Source of the DNA: Janthinobacterium sp. UMAB-56
GTDB taxonomy: Bacteria > Pseudomonadota > Gammaproteobacteria > Burkholderiales > Burkholderiaceae_D
DNA: 64,000 bases
Reading direction: 5' to 3'
Assembly (NCBI RefSeq): GCF_900095265.1
Contig: NZ_LT607668.1
Coordinates: 7,440 to 71,439 of the forward strand
How positions within the stretch are numbered: position 1 is the first letter of the stretch; each line of letters opens with the position of its first letter. Positions 17,869 through 26,466 of this stretch are shown one piece after another. Made by a program: the position numbers and the translations under genes. The notes under the pieces were generated by a model. The model was given only the letters and a program-made list of their open reading frames with translations. It was not told the origin of the DNA and made no database searches.

Positions 17869-17933
17869 AACAGTTGTCCCCGTCATGGTGCAAAAAAAGT
17901 CGATCCTGCCGAATAAATGCGCTATGATGGGCA

Positions 17934-18182
17934 GCCTTAAGGGGAAACACGTAGTTGCTTATACGCTCCGGTAGCAAGGCTGAAATACAGAATTGGTAAC
18001 TAAGTTAGTGGGGGAGTGGTCTATAAAAACGGTATTGATACCGGGGATATATTGAGGAGACACACGTTTCACAGAAGTTGTTGAGTCATAGCTGTCTGCG
18101 GCCACAAGCCGGCACCGGCGGACCCAAACGACCGGGAACGTGAAGCAATATTTGAAGCGCACCGACTGGTGCGCTTTTTTTT
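17934..18182 (+). ncRNA. candidate structured non-coding RNA (unassigned; 6S-like rod considered)
   Basis: In the 425-bp gap between dctM and ogt, a TATGAT at 17923-17928 can serve as -10 for a transcript ending at the terminator near 18182. The 5' part can form CAGCC/GGCTG with TTGCT/AGCAA inside (17932-17982) and CGGTAT-TG-ATACCG (18030-18043). The 3' part folds as one long interrupted rod: 18049-18054 with 18146-18151, 18063-18068 with 18137-18142, 18077-18082 with 18127-18132, and 18094-18099 with 18118-18123. A GGC-CACAA-GCC tip closes it. No convincing open reading frame fits. A rod with internal bulges resembles 6S RNA, but I could not confirm its conserved sequence elements, and a leader RNA for ogt is possible. 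Confidence 0.55.
18156..18182 (+). terminator. strong rho-independent terminator of the candidate ncRNA
   Basis: AGCGCACC (18156-18163), loop GACT, GGTGCGCT (18168-18175) and an uninterrupted run of eight T residues. It ends 112 bp before the ogt start, so it separates the upstream transcript from ogt-xerD. Confidence 0.9.
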
Positions 18183-18293
18183 CGTGCCCGGGAAACGTCC
18201 GCCCACTTGCCCAAAGACGGTGCATAATCGCCAGGGCGCAGCGATGTGCGCCTGCGGGTTGTATATTTGCCACACTTGAATAATGATCAGCAG

Positions 18294-18794
18294 ATGAAAA
18301 AACAACAGGGCAGTGAACTGTTCAGTGCCATCGTGGCCGCGCCGTTTGGCGCCATGGGCGCGCGTACGCAGGATGGCCAGGTATGCGAACTGGTCTACCT
18401 GCCGCAGCACTTCGACGAGAAGGCGCCGCAGGATGCCGTCTCCGAGCGGGTATGCCAGCAGCTGGCGCGCTATTTTCTCGACCCCGATTATGTCTTTGAC
18501 CTGCCGCTGGCCGCCTCGGGCAGCGCCTACCAGCAACGGGTATGGACGGCGATCGCCGGCATTCCGCGCGGCCAGGTACGCACGTATGGCGATGTGGCGC
18601 GCCTGATCGGCTCGGCGCCGCGCGCCGTGGGCCAGGCTTGCGGCGCCAACTGGTTTCCCGTGCTCATACCATGCCACCGGGTTACGGCCGCCGGCGGCCT
18701 GGGCGGCTTTGCCCATCACGACGATGCGACGGGATTCCACCTGGGCGTGAAGCGCTGGCTGCTGGCGCATGAAGGCGTGGCGGCTTACCTATGA
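18294..18794 (+). CDS. ogt: methylated-DNA--protein-cysteine methyltransferase
   Basis: A suicide DNA-repair enzyme that takes alkyl groups from O6-alkylguanine onto its own cysteine. The 166-residue protein has the active-site motif IPCHRV followed by the GGLGGF loop, and the DNA-binding helix with RTYGDVARLIG. The start at 18294 follows the in-frame sequence of a longer reading frame but matches the normal family length. The stop codon overlaps the xerD start by 4 bp, so the two genes are translationally coupled. Confidence 0.95.
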   Translation: MKKQQGSELFSAIVAAPFGAMGARTQDGQVCELVYLPQHFDEKAPQDAVSERVCQQLARYFLDPDYVFDLPLAASGSAYQQRVWTAIAGIPRGQVRTYGDVARLIGSAPRAVGQACGANWFPVLIPCHRVTAAGGLGGFAHHDDATGFHLGVKRWLLAHEGVAAYL

Positions 18795-19708
18795 TGAACA
18801 GCCTGCTGGCGCCGGATAATGCCACCCTGATCGATGAATTCTGCGACAGCCTGTGGCTGGAAGACGGCCTGTCGAAAAACTCGCTGGACGCCTACCGGCG
18901 CGACATGCGGCTGTTTTCGCGCTGGCTGGAAGTGGCGCGGCCCGGCCGCGAGGGCCTGTACGAGGTGTCCACGGCCGACATCGAAGCGTATTTCGCCGCC
19001 CGCCACGACGAGAGCAAGGCCACGTCGTCGAACCGGCGCCTGTCCGTGCTCAAGCGTTTTTACCAGCTGGCCCTGCGGCAGAAGCATATTGCGGTTGATC
19101 CCTGCCTGAAGATGGTGTCGGCCAAGCAGCCTGCGCGCTTCGTGCATACCTTGAGCGAGGCGCAGGTGGAAGCGCTGCTGGCGGCGCCCGACGTGAGCAC
19201 GCCGCTGGGCTTGCGCGAGCGCACCATGCTCGAGCTCATGTATGCGAGCGGCTTGCGCGTGTCGGAACTGGTGGACTTGAAATCCGTGGAGCTGAGCCTC
19301 AACGATGGCGTGCTGCGCATCACGGGCAAGGGTAGCAAGACGCGGCTGGTGCCGTTCGGCGAGCAGGCGCGGCTGTGGATCGAGCGCTACCTGAAAGAGG
19401 CGCGCGGCGTCATCCTCGATGGCCAGATGGACGATGCGCTGTTTGTCACGCGGCGCGGGGGCGCCATGACCCGGCAAATGTTCTGGGTCATTATCAAGAA
19501 ACATGCGCTGAACGCCGGCATCACGGCGCCGCTGTCGCCGCATACCCTGCGCCACGCGTTCGCCACCCATTTGCTGAACCATGGCGCGGACTTGCGTGTT
19601 GTGCAATTGTTACTGGGACACTCCGATATTTCCACCACGCAGATTTACACGCATGTGGCGCGCGAACGGCTGAAACTGCTGCATGCGCAGCATCATCCGC
19701 GCGGCTAA
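18791..19708 (+). CDS. xerD: site-specific tyrosine recombinase XerD
   Basis: XerD works with XerC at dif to resolve chromosome dimers at division. The 305-residue length and layout are those of the housekeeping enzyme: an N-terminal SAM-like core-binding domain (about 10-100) and a catalytic domain with R156 (GLRVSEL), K180, H251 and R254 (HTLRHAF), H277 (LGHSD) and nucleophile Y286 (QIYTH). It is coupled to ogt. There are no adjacent att repeats or phage genes, so this is not a mobile-element integrase. Confidence 0.95.
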   Translation: MMNSLLAPDNATLIDEFCDSLWLEDGLSKNSLDAYRRDMRLFSRWLEVARPGREGLYEVSTADIEAYFAARHDESKATSSNRRLSVLKRFYQLALRQKHIAVDPCLKMVSAKQPARFVHTLSEAQVEALLAAPDVSTPLGLRERTMLELMYASGLRVSELVDLKSVELSLNDGVLRITGKGSKTRLVPFGEQARLWIERYLKEARGVILDGQMDDALFVTRRGGAMTRQMFWVIIKKHALNAGITAPLSPHTLRHAFATHLLNHGADLRVVQLLLGHSDISTTQIYTHVARERLKLLHAQHHPRG

Positions 19709-19788
19709 ACATTTGGTGTTTGGTCCAATTACGTCATAATGTGCCTTATGTGCTTATCTGTAACATCTAAAAACTAAAGAGGTAGTAA

Positions 19789-19995
19789 ATGGCCAAGACA
19801 AATTTCCAATACGAAAAACGGCAAAAAGAGCTGGAAAAGAAGAAGAAAGCCGAGGAAAAAGCCAGGCGCAAGCTGGAAGCGAAAAACAATCCGAAGCCGG
19901 CCGATGGCAGCGAGGGCGATGAGCCGGAAGCGGACGACGCCGACGTTGACGCTGATCCGGCCGCCGAAGGCGACGCGCCCGCCCAGCCGCAGTAA
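19789..19995 (+). CDS. small highly charged protein of unknown function
   Basis: A 68-residue protein. Its first half is Lys/Glu-rich and helical (YEKRQKELEKKKKAEEKARR), likely a short coiled coil, and its second half is acidic and Pro/Ala-rich, probably disordered. A good ribosome-binding site (AAAGAGGT) lies 8 bp upstream. Short proteins of this composition are common in betaproteobacteria, but I do not recognise a function. It stands alone between xerD and the convergent efflux operon, followed by a hairpin at 20011-20037. Confidence 0.75.
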   Translation: MAKTNFQYEKRQKELEKKKKAEEKARRKLEAKNNPKPADGSEGDEPEADDADVDADPAAEGDAPAQPQ

Positions 19996-20010
19996 TTCCC
20001 CGTTCCCGAT

Positions 20011-20037
20011 GGCCGGTGCGGCACAGCCGCGCCGGCC
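20011..20037. terminator. GC-rich hairpin in a convergent gap
   Basis: GGCCGG-T-GCGGC (20011-20022), loop ACA, GCCGC-G-CCGGCC (20026-20037) forms a 12-bp stem with one wobble pair. There is no T-run. It lies between the small charged gene and the convergent outer-membrane efflux gene, so it could act for either strand. It shares TGCGGCACAGCC with the terminator at 4989-5045. Confidence 0.6.
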
Positions 20038-20061
20038 CCGCTTCGCGCTATCCTTCCCCCG

Positions 20062-21339
20062 CTATAAGCTTGGCCGCTGGCCGAGCGCCAGTTGCAGCTG
20101 CGTGCTGGCGATGGCCGCATCGGCGCGCGCCTGCACATATGCCTGGTAAGCCTCATCGGCCGAACGCTGCGCCGCCAGCCATTCCAGCAGAGACGCATTG
20201 CCGCTAAAGTAAGACAGGCGTATGCCATCGACCACCTTTTGCGTATCGACCAGCACGCCGTCACGGTAGCGCGCCAGCCTGTCCTGCGCCGCACGCAGCT
20301 GCCGCTGCGCCGTGCGCACCTGCGTTTCCACTTGCAGTTCCGCCTGGCGCAAGGCCAGCATCGCTTGCGTGACGCCCGCCGCCGCCTGCACCACGTCGCC
20401 CTTGTCGCGCCGCGACAGGGGAATGGGGATGGCCAGCGACAGGCTCAATGCGCGCGAGCGGGGTGACTCATCGACGCGATTGCCGCTGGCGTCGATGCCG
20501 TCATGGTAGCCGCGCGCGGCGGCCAGGCCCAGCGTGACGGTCGGGTCGACTGCGCGGTTGGCGCGCACCAGCGCGGCGCCATCGCGCAGATTGTCCAAGG
20601 TGGCGCGAGCGATGCGCACGTCGCTGCGCGCGTCGAGCGCCTGCGCCACCAGCACCCTGGCATCCTTGTTCTCGTACGCGGCGAAGTCGCAGGCCAGCTG
20701 CGCGTCTGGAAACAGCGTGTCGAACTGGCGCCCCAGCGGCGGCGACAGGGCCAGCATGGCGCTGTCGGCCTCACTGCGCGCCTGCGCCAGTTCGGCCTGG
20801 AACTGGTCGCGTTCCACGCGCGACTGCAGCAGTTCGATGCCGCCCACGTCGCCCGCCTTGCGCCGCACGGCGTTTGCTTCCACCACTTTCGACAGGGCCG
20901 CCATGGTCAGCTCCCTGCGGGCCAAGACCTCGCGCGTGCGGCACGCGTCCGTGAACGCGGCGGCGGCATTCCCATACAGCTCGCTCCTGAAGCCGGCCAC
21001 CGTTTCCTCGGCCAGCGCGACATTGCTGTGCGCCGCCTTTAAGCGCGCGGCGCGCTTGCCGCCCGTCTCGATGGCCATGCTGATGGCCGGGTTCCAGGTG
21101 ATGGGACGGTGCCCGGCGCTACGCACGGTTTCGCGCGTGGCACCCAGGGTGAACTCGGGGTCGGGACGCAGGCCGGCGATGCCGATGCCGGCCTTGGCCG
21201 AGGTGATGCTCTCCTGCTGCGCCTGCAGTTCCAGGCTATTTTTTTCCACGGCGGCCAGATAGGCATCGAAGGTCAAAGGGGCGGCGGTGGCGCAAGGGGC
21301 CAACAGGCAGGCCGCCAGGATGCAATTAAAGCGTGTCAT
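20062..21339 (-). CDS. czcC: outer-membrane efflux channel of a CzcCBA-type system (TolC family)
   Basis: A 425-residue TolC-like outer-membrane factor that completes the metal-efflux tripartite pump. It has a signal peptide (MTRFNCILAACLLAPCATA), two long helical repeats typical of the OEP family with frequent heptad-like Ala/Leu/Gln, and the LQSRVERDQFQAELAQARSE segment. The start at 21339 is preferred because the signal peptide then begins correctly, with GAGGAAGAG upstream; a longer frame begins at 21378. It overlaps the permease gene end by 14 bp, so expression is coupled. Confidence 0.9.
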   Translation of the reverse strand: MTRFNCILAACLLAPCATAAPLTFDAYLAAVEKNSLELQAQQESITSAKAGIGIAGLRPDPEFTLGATRETVRSAGHRPITWNPAISMAIETGGKRAARLKAAHSNVALAEETVAGFRSELYGNAAAAFTDACRTREVLARRELTMAALSKVVEANAVRRKAGDVGGIELLQSRVERDQFQAELAQARSEADSAMLALSPPLGRQFDTLFPDAQLACDFAAYENKDARVLVAQALDARSDVRIARATLDNLRDGAALVRANRAVDPTVTLGLAAARGYHDGIDASGNRVDESPRSRALSLSLAIPIPLSRRDKGDVVQAAAGVTQAMLALRQAELQVETQVRTAQRQLRAAQDRLARYRDGVLVDTQKVVDGIRLSYFSGNASLLEWLAAQRSADEAYQAYVQARADAAIASTQLQLALGQRPSL

Positions 21340-24300
21340 AGGTCTCTTCCTCGGTTGGCGTCTGGCGTGCTGAGACATACGCCTCGATCAGGTAGTACAG
21401 GGCCGGCAACAGCAGCAGGGTGAGCGCCGTCGCTGTCAGCAGGCCGCCCACCACCACGGTGGCCAGCGGGCGCTGCACGTCGCTGCCCAGGCCCGTTGCC
21501 AGCATGGCCGGCGTCATGCCCACTGCGGCAACGGTGGCGGTCATCAGCACGGGGCGCATGCGGTCGCGCGCGCCTTCCAGCACGGCCTCGCGCAGGCTGC
21601 GGCCTTCATCGGTGCGCAAGCGGTTGATCTGCGCCAGCATCAGGACGGCATTCAGGACGGCCACGCCGAACAGGGCGATGAAGCCCACGGCGCTCGAAAC
21701 ATTCAAGGTCATGCCGCGCAGGTGCAGCGCGGCCAGGCCGCCCAGCATCGCCAGCGGCACGGCCAGCAAGACCAGGGCGGGCTGGCGCAGGTTGCGGAAC
21801 TGGCCAAACAGCAGCAGAAACATGGCCCCCAGGGTCATCGGCAGGATCAGGGCCAAGCGGCTTTGCGCGCGCTGCAGGTTTTCGAACTGGCCGCCCCATT
21901 CGACACTGATGCGCTGGTGCTCGTTGGCCACGGCTTGCGCCACCAGCGGTCGCGCTTCGGCCAGGAAGCCGGCCAGGTCGCGCCCACGGGCATTCAGGCG
22001 TACGATAATGTGGCGCCGCCCCATTTCACGCACGATCACACTCTCGCCCGAGGTGGTGCTGATGCTTGCCACCTGCGCCAGCGGCACCTTGGCGCCATTG
22101 GCTGCCGTGAGTTTCAAGTTGGCGATGGCGTCCGGGCTGGAGCGCGTGGCGGGCGGGAAGCGCACGGCGATGTCGTAGCTTTTTTCGCCCACATACACCT
22201 GGCCGATGGGCGCGCCGCCGATGCCGGTAGAAATCAGGTCGGCCACGTCGGCCGCGTTGATGCCGTAGCGGGCTGCCTTCGCGCGGTCCAGTTCCACCTT
22301 CAGGTTGGGCAGCGGCGGCTCCACGTCCACCGCCACGTCGGAAGCGCCGTGGATGGTCTTCAGGACATTTGCCACCTTGCCGGCGATACGGCGCACTTCA
22401 TCGAGATCATTGCCGAAGATTTTCACCGTCAGGTCGCTGTGCGCGCCCGACAATTTATCCTGCACGCCATCGATCATCGGCTGCATGAAAGCCACCGTCA
22501 TTGCGGGCATGCGGGCGAAGCGTTCGTTCATTTTCGCGATCAGCTGCTGCTTGCTCAGACCCGACTTCCAGCTCTTGTACGGATGCAGGCCGACGCTCGC
22601 TTCGATATGCGACGGCGTCCAGTAATCGGTGCCATCGTCGTTGCGCCCCGTCTGCGTGACGATGCTCGACACTTCGGGGAACTCCAGTGCGGCGCGGCGC
22701 AGTTCGCTGGCCATTTCGGATGCCTTGTCCAGCGTGATGCCGGGCGGCATCTGCACTTGCAGCCACAGGGAACCTTCATCGAGATAGGGCAGGAAGTCGC
22801 GTCCGATGCCCCCGCCCAGCAGGGCCAGGCCGGCCAGAGAGGCGGCGCACACCATCGCTACCCAGCGCTTGCGGCCCACCAAGCGCTCGAGGCAGCGCCC
22901 GTACGCAGCCGCCAGCTGTTCCAGCGCGCGGTTAGGGTAGCTGCGGCGCGGCTTGCGCAGGGCCAGCCAGGCCAGGCCGGGGATCAGCACCAGCGCCACC
23001 ACCAGCGCGCCCACCAATGCCGCGCCCACCGCATAGGCCATGGGAGAAAACAGCTTGTACTCGATGCGCTGGAAGGCGAACAGGGGCAGGTAGGCGGCGA
23101 TGATGACGGCCATGCCGAACATGATGGGGCGCGCTACCTGCAGCGTCGACGCTATGGCGTCCTGCAGGGTAAGGGGGCGCTCCTGTTCCCGTTCGCGTCG
23201 GCGCAGCATGTTTTCCAGCACCACCACGGAGCCGTCGACGAGGATGCCGAAGTCGATCGCCCCCAGGGACAGCAAGTTGGCGGGGATTTTAAAGTGATGC
23301 ATGAAGATGAAGGCGATCAGCAGTGCCAGCGGGATCGTCAGCGCGACGATGGCGGCCGCGCGCGGGCTGCCCAGGAACAGCAGCAGCACCAGGGCGACCA
23401 GCAACATGCCTTCGCCCAAGGTATAACTGACCGTGTGCAGGGTAGCGTCGATCAGCGAGCTGCGGTCCAGGTAAGGCACGACCTTTACGTCCTTCGGCAA
23501 CAGCTTGTTGTTCAAATCGTCCACGGCCGCATGGATGCCCGCCAGCGCTTCGGACGGATTGAAATCTTTCAGCAACAGGGTGATGCCTTCGATGGTGTCG
23601 GGGTTGTCGTCCTTGCCGAGGATGCCGCGCCGCTCCACGTTGCCGTAATCGAGCTTGCCCAGGTCCTTCACCAGCACGGGCACGCCGTCCCTGCTGTTGA
23701 CGACGACATTGCCCATGTCGCCCAGCGAGTGCAGCAAGCCCACGCCGCGCACCACGTACGATTGCTGGCCACGGTCGATGACGCTGCCGCCGCCGCTGAT
23801 GTTGTTGGCGTTGATGGCATCCTTGACCTGCGCCAGCGAGAAGCCGTAGCTGTCCAGTTTTGCGGGGTCGAGTTCGAGCATGAACTGCGTCGTCAGGCCG
23901 CCGAAATTGCTCACATCGGCCACGCCGCGCACCTGTTGCAGGCGCGGGATCACGGTCCAGAACTGCAGCTCGGACAGTTCGCGCAAGGAGCGCGTCTTCG
24001 ATTCCAGCGTGTAGCGGTAGATCTCGCCCGTCGGCGAGGTGTAAGGGTCGAGTCCCGGCTTGGCGTCGTAGGGCAGGTTCACGCTGGCGAGGCGCTCCTG
24101 CAGCCGCTCGCGCGTGAAGTAGCCGTCGCTGCCATCCTCGAACACCACCGTGATCAGCGACAGCGCGAACAGGCTGCGCGTGCGCAGCACGTGCATGCCC
24201 GGTGTACCCAGCAGGGCGCGCTCCAACGGTATCGTGATCTGCTGCTCGATTTCCTCGGCGCCCAGGCCCGGCACCTGCGTGACGATTTGCGAGGTGACAT

Positions 24301-24430
24301 CGGCGATGTCGGGATAGGCTTCGATGGGCAGCTGCTTCCAGCAGTAGACGCCATAGGCGGCGACGAACAGCAGTACCAGCCAGACGATGCCGCGCCGCTG
24401 GCAGCAGGTGGCGATGAAACGGTCAATCAT
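21326..24430 (-). CDS. czcA: heavy-metal efflux RND permease, CzcA/CusA family
   Basis: A 1034-residue inner-membrane proton/metal antiporter of the HME-RND group. Visible features are transmembrane helix 1 at about 15-33 followed by the conserved EAYPDIADVTSQIVTQVPG segment, and two large periplasmic loops (about 35-335 and 560-860). The helix-4 motif AIDFGILVDGSVVVLENMLRR carries the acidic residue of the proton path. The start at 24430 (MIDRFIATCC) overlaps the adaptor gene's stop by 8 bp, which supports it over a longer reading frame. The metal (Co/Zn/Cd or Cu/Ag) cannot be decided by eye. Confidence 0.94.
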   Translation of the reverse strand: MIDRFIATCCQRRGIVWLVLLFVAAYGVYCWKQLPIEAYPDIADVTSQIVTQVPGLGAEEIEQQITIPLERALLGTPGMHVLRTRSLFALSLITVVFEDGSDGYFTRERLQERLASVNLPYDAKPGLDPYTSPTGEIYRYTLESKTRSLRELSELQFWTVIPRLQQVRGVADVSNFGGLTTQFMLELDPAKLDSYGFSLAQVKDAINANNISGGGSVIDRGQQSYVVRGVGLLHSLGDMGNVVVNSRDGVPVLVKDLGKLDYGNVERRGILGKDDNPDTIEGITLLLKDFNPSEALAGIHAAVDDLNNKLLPKDVKVVPYLDRSSLIDATLHTVSYTLGEGMLLVALVLLLFLGSPRAAAIVALTIPLALLIAFIFMHHFKIPANLLSLGAIDFGILVDGSVVVLENMLRRREREQERPLTLQDAIASTLQVARPIMFGMAVIIAAYLPLFAFQRIEYKLFSPMAYAVGAALVGALVVALVLIPGLAWLALRKPRRSYPNRALEQLAAAYGRCLERLVGRKRWVAMVCAASLAGLALLGGGIGRDFLPYLDEGSLWLQVQMPPGITLDKASEMASELRRAALEFPEVSSIVTQTGRNDDGTDYWTPSHIEASVGLHPYKSWKSGLSKQQLIAKMNERFARMPAMTVAFMQPMIDGVQDKLSGAHSDLTVKIFGNDLDEVRRIAGKVANVLKTIHGASDVAVDVEPPLPNLKVELDRAKAARYGINAADVADLISTGIGGAPIGQVYVGEKSYDIAVRFPPATRSSPDAIANLKLTAANGAKVPLAQVASISTTSGESVIVREMGRRHIIVRLNARGRDLAGFLAEARPLVAQAVANEHQRISVEWGGQFENLQRAQSRLALILPMTLGAMFLLLFGQFRNLRQPALVLLAVPLAMLGGLAALHLRGMTLNVSSAVGFIALFGVAVLNAVLMLAQINRLRTDEGRSLREAVLEGARDRMRPVLMTATVAAVGMTPAMLATGLGSDVQRPLATVVVGGLLTATALTLLLLPALYYLIEAYVSARQTPTEEETYDTL

Positions 24431-25547
24431 TGAGCAGCACTCCTTCCTTGACGACGATGCGTTCGCCCGCGCGCAAGCCCGAGATGATTTCCACCTGTCC
24501 GCCATGGCTGGCGCCCACTTCCACCGTGCGCGGCGTGAATACCAGCGGGCTGCGCTCCACCATCACGCGCGTCGATGGCCCGCTTTGCAGCAGCGCTGAC
24601 GCGGGCACCAGCAGGGCGCGGCGGCTGGCGCCGGAAAAAACTGCGTGGGCGAACATGCCGGGCTTGAAGCTGCCGGCGCGGTTTTCGATGGCCACGCGCA
24701 CTTGCACCGTGCGCGTCTCGGGATCGAGCACGGCACCCACATACGCGACCTTGCCTTCGAAGCTTTTTCCGGGCCAGGCATCGACGCTGATGCGGGCCGT
24801 CTGGCCCACGCTCGCCAGCGCCAGGTCCCTTTCGGCCACGTTGGCCGCCAGCCATACGGTGGTCAGGTCTGCCACCGTCATGACGGCGGCGTTGATATCG
24901 TTCCAGTAGCCGCCCTGAGCGCCTTCCATGGCGATCACGGTGCCGGAAATCGGCGAGCGCAGTACATAATCGCGGCGCGAACCGCGCGCGCCGGCGCCGT
25001 ACTGGGCCAGCTTGTCGGCGCTGGCCTGGGCGTCGCTGCGGGCCTGCGCAAAGGCTGCCTGGGCCGCTTCGTACTCCTTGCGCGCGGCGATCTCCGCTTC
25101 GAACAGGGTTTTCTGACGCTTCAGTTCCTGGCGCGCCTGCAGCAGGGCGGCTTTCGCCTTGCTGTCGTCCGCGTGGGCGGCACTCAATTCTGCCGAATCG
25201 AGGGTGAACAGCGGCTCGCCCGCCTTCACGCTGTCGCCCAGGGCGCGCTGTATCCGCGTGATGCGGCCAGCCAGGGGCGGCGTGATTTTCACCAGTTTTT
25301 CCGGCATGGCGACAATGCTGCCCGGCGCCTCGGTCTGCGTGGCGACGTCCTGTTCCTGGACGGGCGCAATCTGCAGGCGCTGGTGCAGCGGCGACATCCT
25401 GTCGACGGCGATACTGCCGTCTTCCAGATGCATCGCTTGGGGCCGCGGTATGGCCGCTGGCGTCGGTTTGGCGCAGCCGGCCAGGGCCGAGCAGGCGAGA
25501 GCGAGCGCGCAGCTGGCGCCCAGGGCGTTGCGGGTGGTCATGTTCAT
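24423..25547 (-). CDS. czcB: periplasmic adaptor of the CzcCBA-type pump, lipoprotein
   Basis: A 374-residue membrane-fusion protein bridging the RND permease and the outer-membrane channel. The signal sequence ends in a lipobox ALAGC (Cys25), so it is lipid-anchored. The barrel-sandwich hybrid domain (VKITPPLAGRITRIQRALGD), a helical hairpin of about 70 residues rich in Ala/Lys/Gln, and the second lipoyl half (RSPISGTVIAMEGAQGG) are in the expected order. Unlike some CzcB/CusB proteins it has no long His/Met-rich metal-binding N-terminus. It is the first gene of the operon. Confidence 0.92.
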   Translation of the reverse strand: MNMTTRNALGASCALALACSALAGCAKPTPAAIPRPQAMHLEDGSIAVDRMSPLHQRLQIAPVQEQDVATQTEAPGSIVAMPEKLVKITPPLAGRITRIQRALGDSVKAGEPLFTLDSAELSAAHADDSKAKAALLQARQELKRQKTLFEAEIAARKEYEAAQAAFAQARSDAQASADKLAQYGAGARGSRRDYVLRSPISGTVIAMEGAQGGYWNDINAAVMTVADLTTVWLAANVAERDLALASVGQTARISVDAWPGKSFEGKVAYVGAVLDPETRTVQVRVAIENRAGSFKPGMFAHAVFSGASRRALLVPASALLQSGPSTRVMVERSPLVFTPRTVEVGASHGGQVEIISGLRAGERIVVKEGVLLND

Positions 25548-25576
25548 CCGGTGTTTCCTTGTTATTGATGGTGATG

Positions 25577-25736
25577 GGGCATGCGTGGATGCCATGCCCA
25601 GGCGGGCGGTCAGGGGGGGCGCGGGCCGTGTGTTGACAGCGCAGGGAAAGCATAGCAATGTGGTCCTGAAGAAGTGCCCAAGAATGCCTGAATCATTCTT
25701 CAGATTCCGTGCGCGCACGCTGCGGCACGGTAAAAT
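25577..25736 (+). promoter_or_regulatory. divergent efflux/two-component control region with inverted repeats
   Basis: Between the adaptor start (25547) and the regulator start (25786) are three inverted repeats: GGGCATG-N9-CATGCCC (25577-25599), CTGAAGAA-N22-TTCTTCAG (25666-25703) and, nested in it, GAATG-N7-CATTC (25682-25698). A TAAAAT (25731-25736) fits a -10 for the regulator gene without a good -35, as expected for an activated promoter. Assigning any repeat to the regulator is inference. Confidence 0.45.
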
Positions 25737-25785
25737 GCCAGCATAGGAAATGCGGAAAAGCCGCAGCGCAATGGGAAAGGCAGGC

Positions 25786-26466
25786 ATGAGAATTCTTCTG
25801 GTGGAAGACGACCGCAAGGCGGCGCGCCTGCTGGCCCGTGGCTTGCAGGAAGAAGGCTTTGTCGTCGACGTGGTGCACAGCGCGGAAGAGGGCGAGGACG
25901 AAAGCTACGCCGTCGATTACGACGTGATCGTGCTGGACTGGATGTTGCCGGGCAAGCAGGGCATCGATTTTTGCCGCGACTTGCGCGCACGTGGCATCCA
26001 GACCCCCGTGCTGATGCTGACCGCGCGCGACGCCACGGCCGACCGGGTGGCGGGCCTGAACACGGGCGCCGACGATTATCTGACCAAACCGTTCGAATTC
26101 GAGGAGCTGCTGGCGCGCATCCGCGCGCTGCTGCGCCGCTCCGATATCAGCCGCCCGCTGGTGCTGTCGCTGGCCGATTTGACGCTCGATCCCGTCAGCC
26201 ACCAGGCGACACGCGCCGGCGCGCCGCTGGTGCTCACGCCCAAGGAATATGCGATTCTATTGATCCTGCTGCGCCAGGCGGGCGAGGTGGTCAGCCGCGC
26301 GCGCCTGACCGAGCAGATCTGGCAGGCGGACCTGATCGGCATCGATAACCTGATCGATGTCCACGTGCGCAACCTGCGGGGCAAGGTCGATGCGCCGGGC
26401 TTGCCGCCATTGATACACACGGTGCGCGGACGCGGCTTTCGCCTGGCGGAAAACAACGGTGGCTAG
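25786..26466 (+). CDS. OmpR-family metal-response regulator (CzcR/CusR/IrlR type)
   Basis: A 226-residue regulator. The receiver domain has VEDDRKAARLLARG at the N-terminus, the phosphoacceptor Asp in VLDWMLPGKQG near residue 51, and KPFEFEELLARIRALLRR at its end. The winged-helix DNA-binding domain has LTPKEYAILLILLRQAGEVVS and RGRGFRL. The start at 25786 (MRILLVEDD) is the family-typical one. It is divergent from the efflux operon and overlaps its kinase gene by 8 bp, so it most likely controls that operon. Confidence 0.93.
   Translation: MRILLVEDDRKAARLLARGLQEEGFVVDVVHSAEEGEDESYAVDYDVIVLDWMLPGKQGIDFCRDLRARGIQTPVLMLTARDATADRVAGLNTGADDYLTKPFEFEELLARIRALLRRSDISRPLVLSLADLTLDPVSHQATRAGAPLVLTPKEYAILLILLRQAGEVVSRARLTEQIWQADLIGIDNLIDVHVRNLRGKVDAPGLPPLIHTVRGRGFRLAENNGG

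Noticed and set aside
18791-19708. Tyrosine recombinase as integrase of a mobile element
   Set aside because: Length, motifs and coupling to ogt fit housekeeping XerD, and there are no flanking att-like repeats, phage or transfer genes.
21722-24433. A 903-codon open frame antisense to the metal efflux permease, and a 753-codon one antisense to the HAE1 permease (30161-32422)
   Set aside because: Both lie fully inside well-supported RND genes, and their predicted proteins are His/Arg/Gln-rich without recognisable domains. They are shadows of GC-rich codon use.
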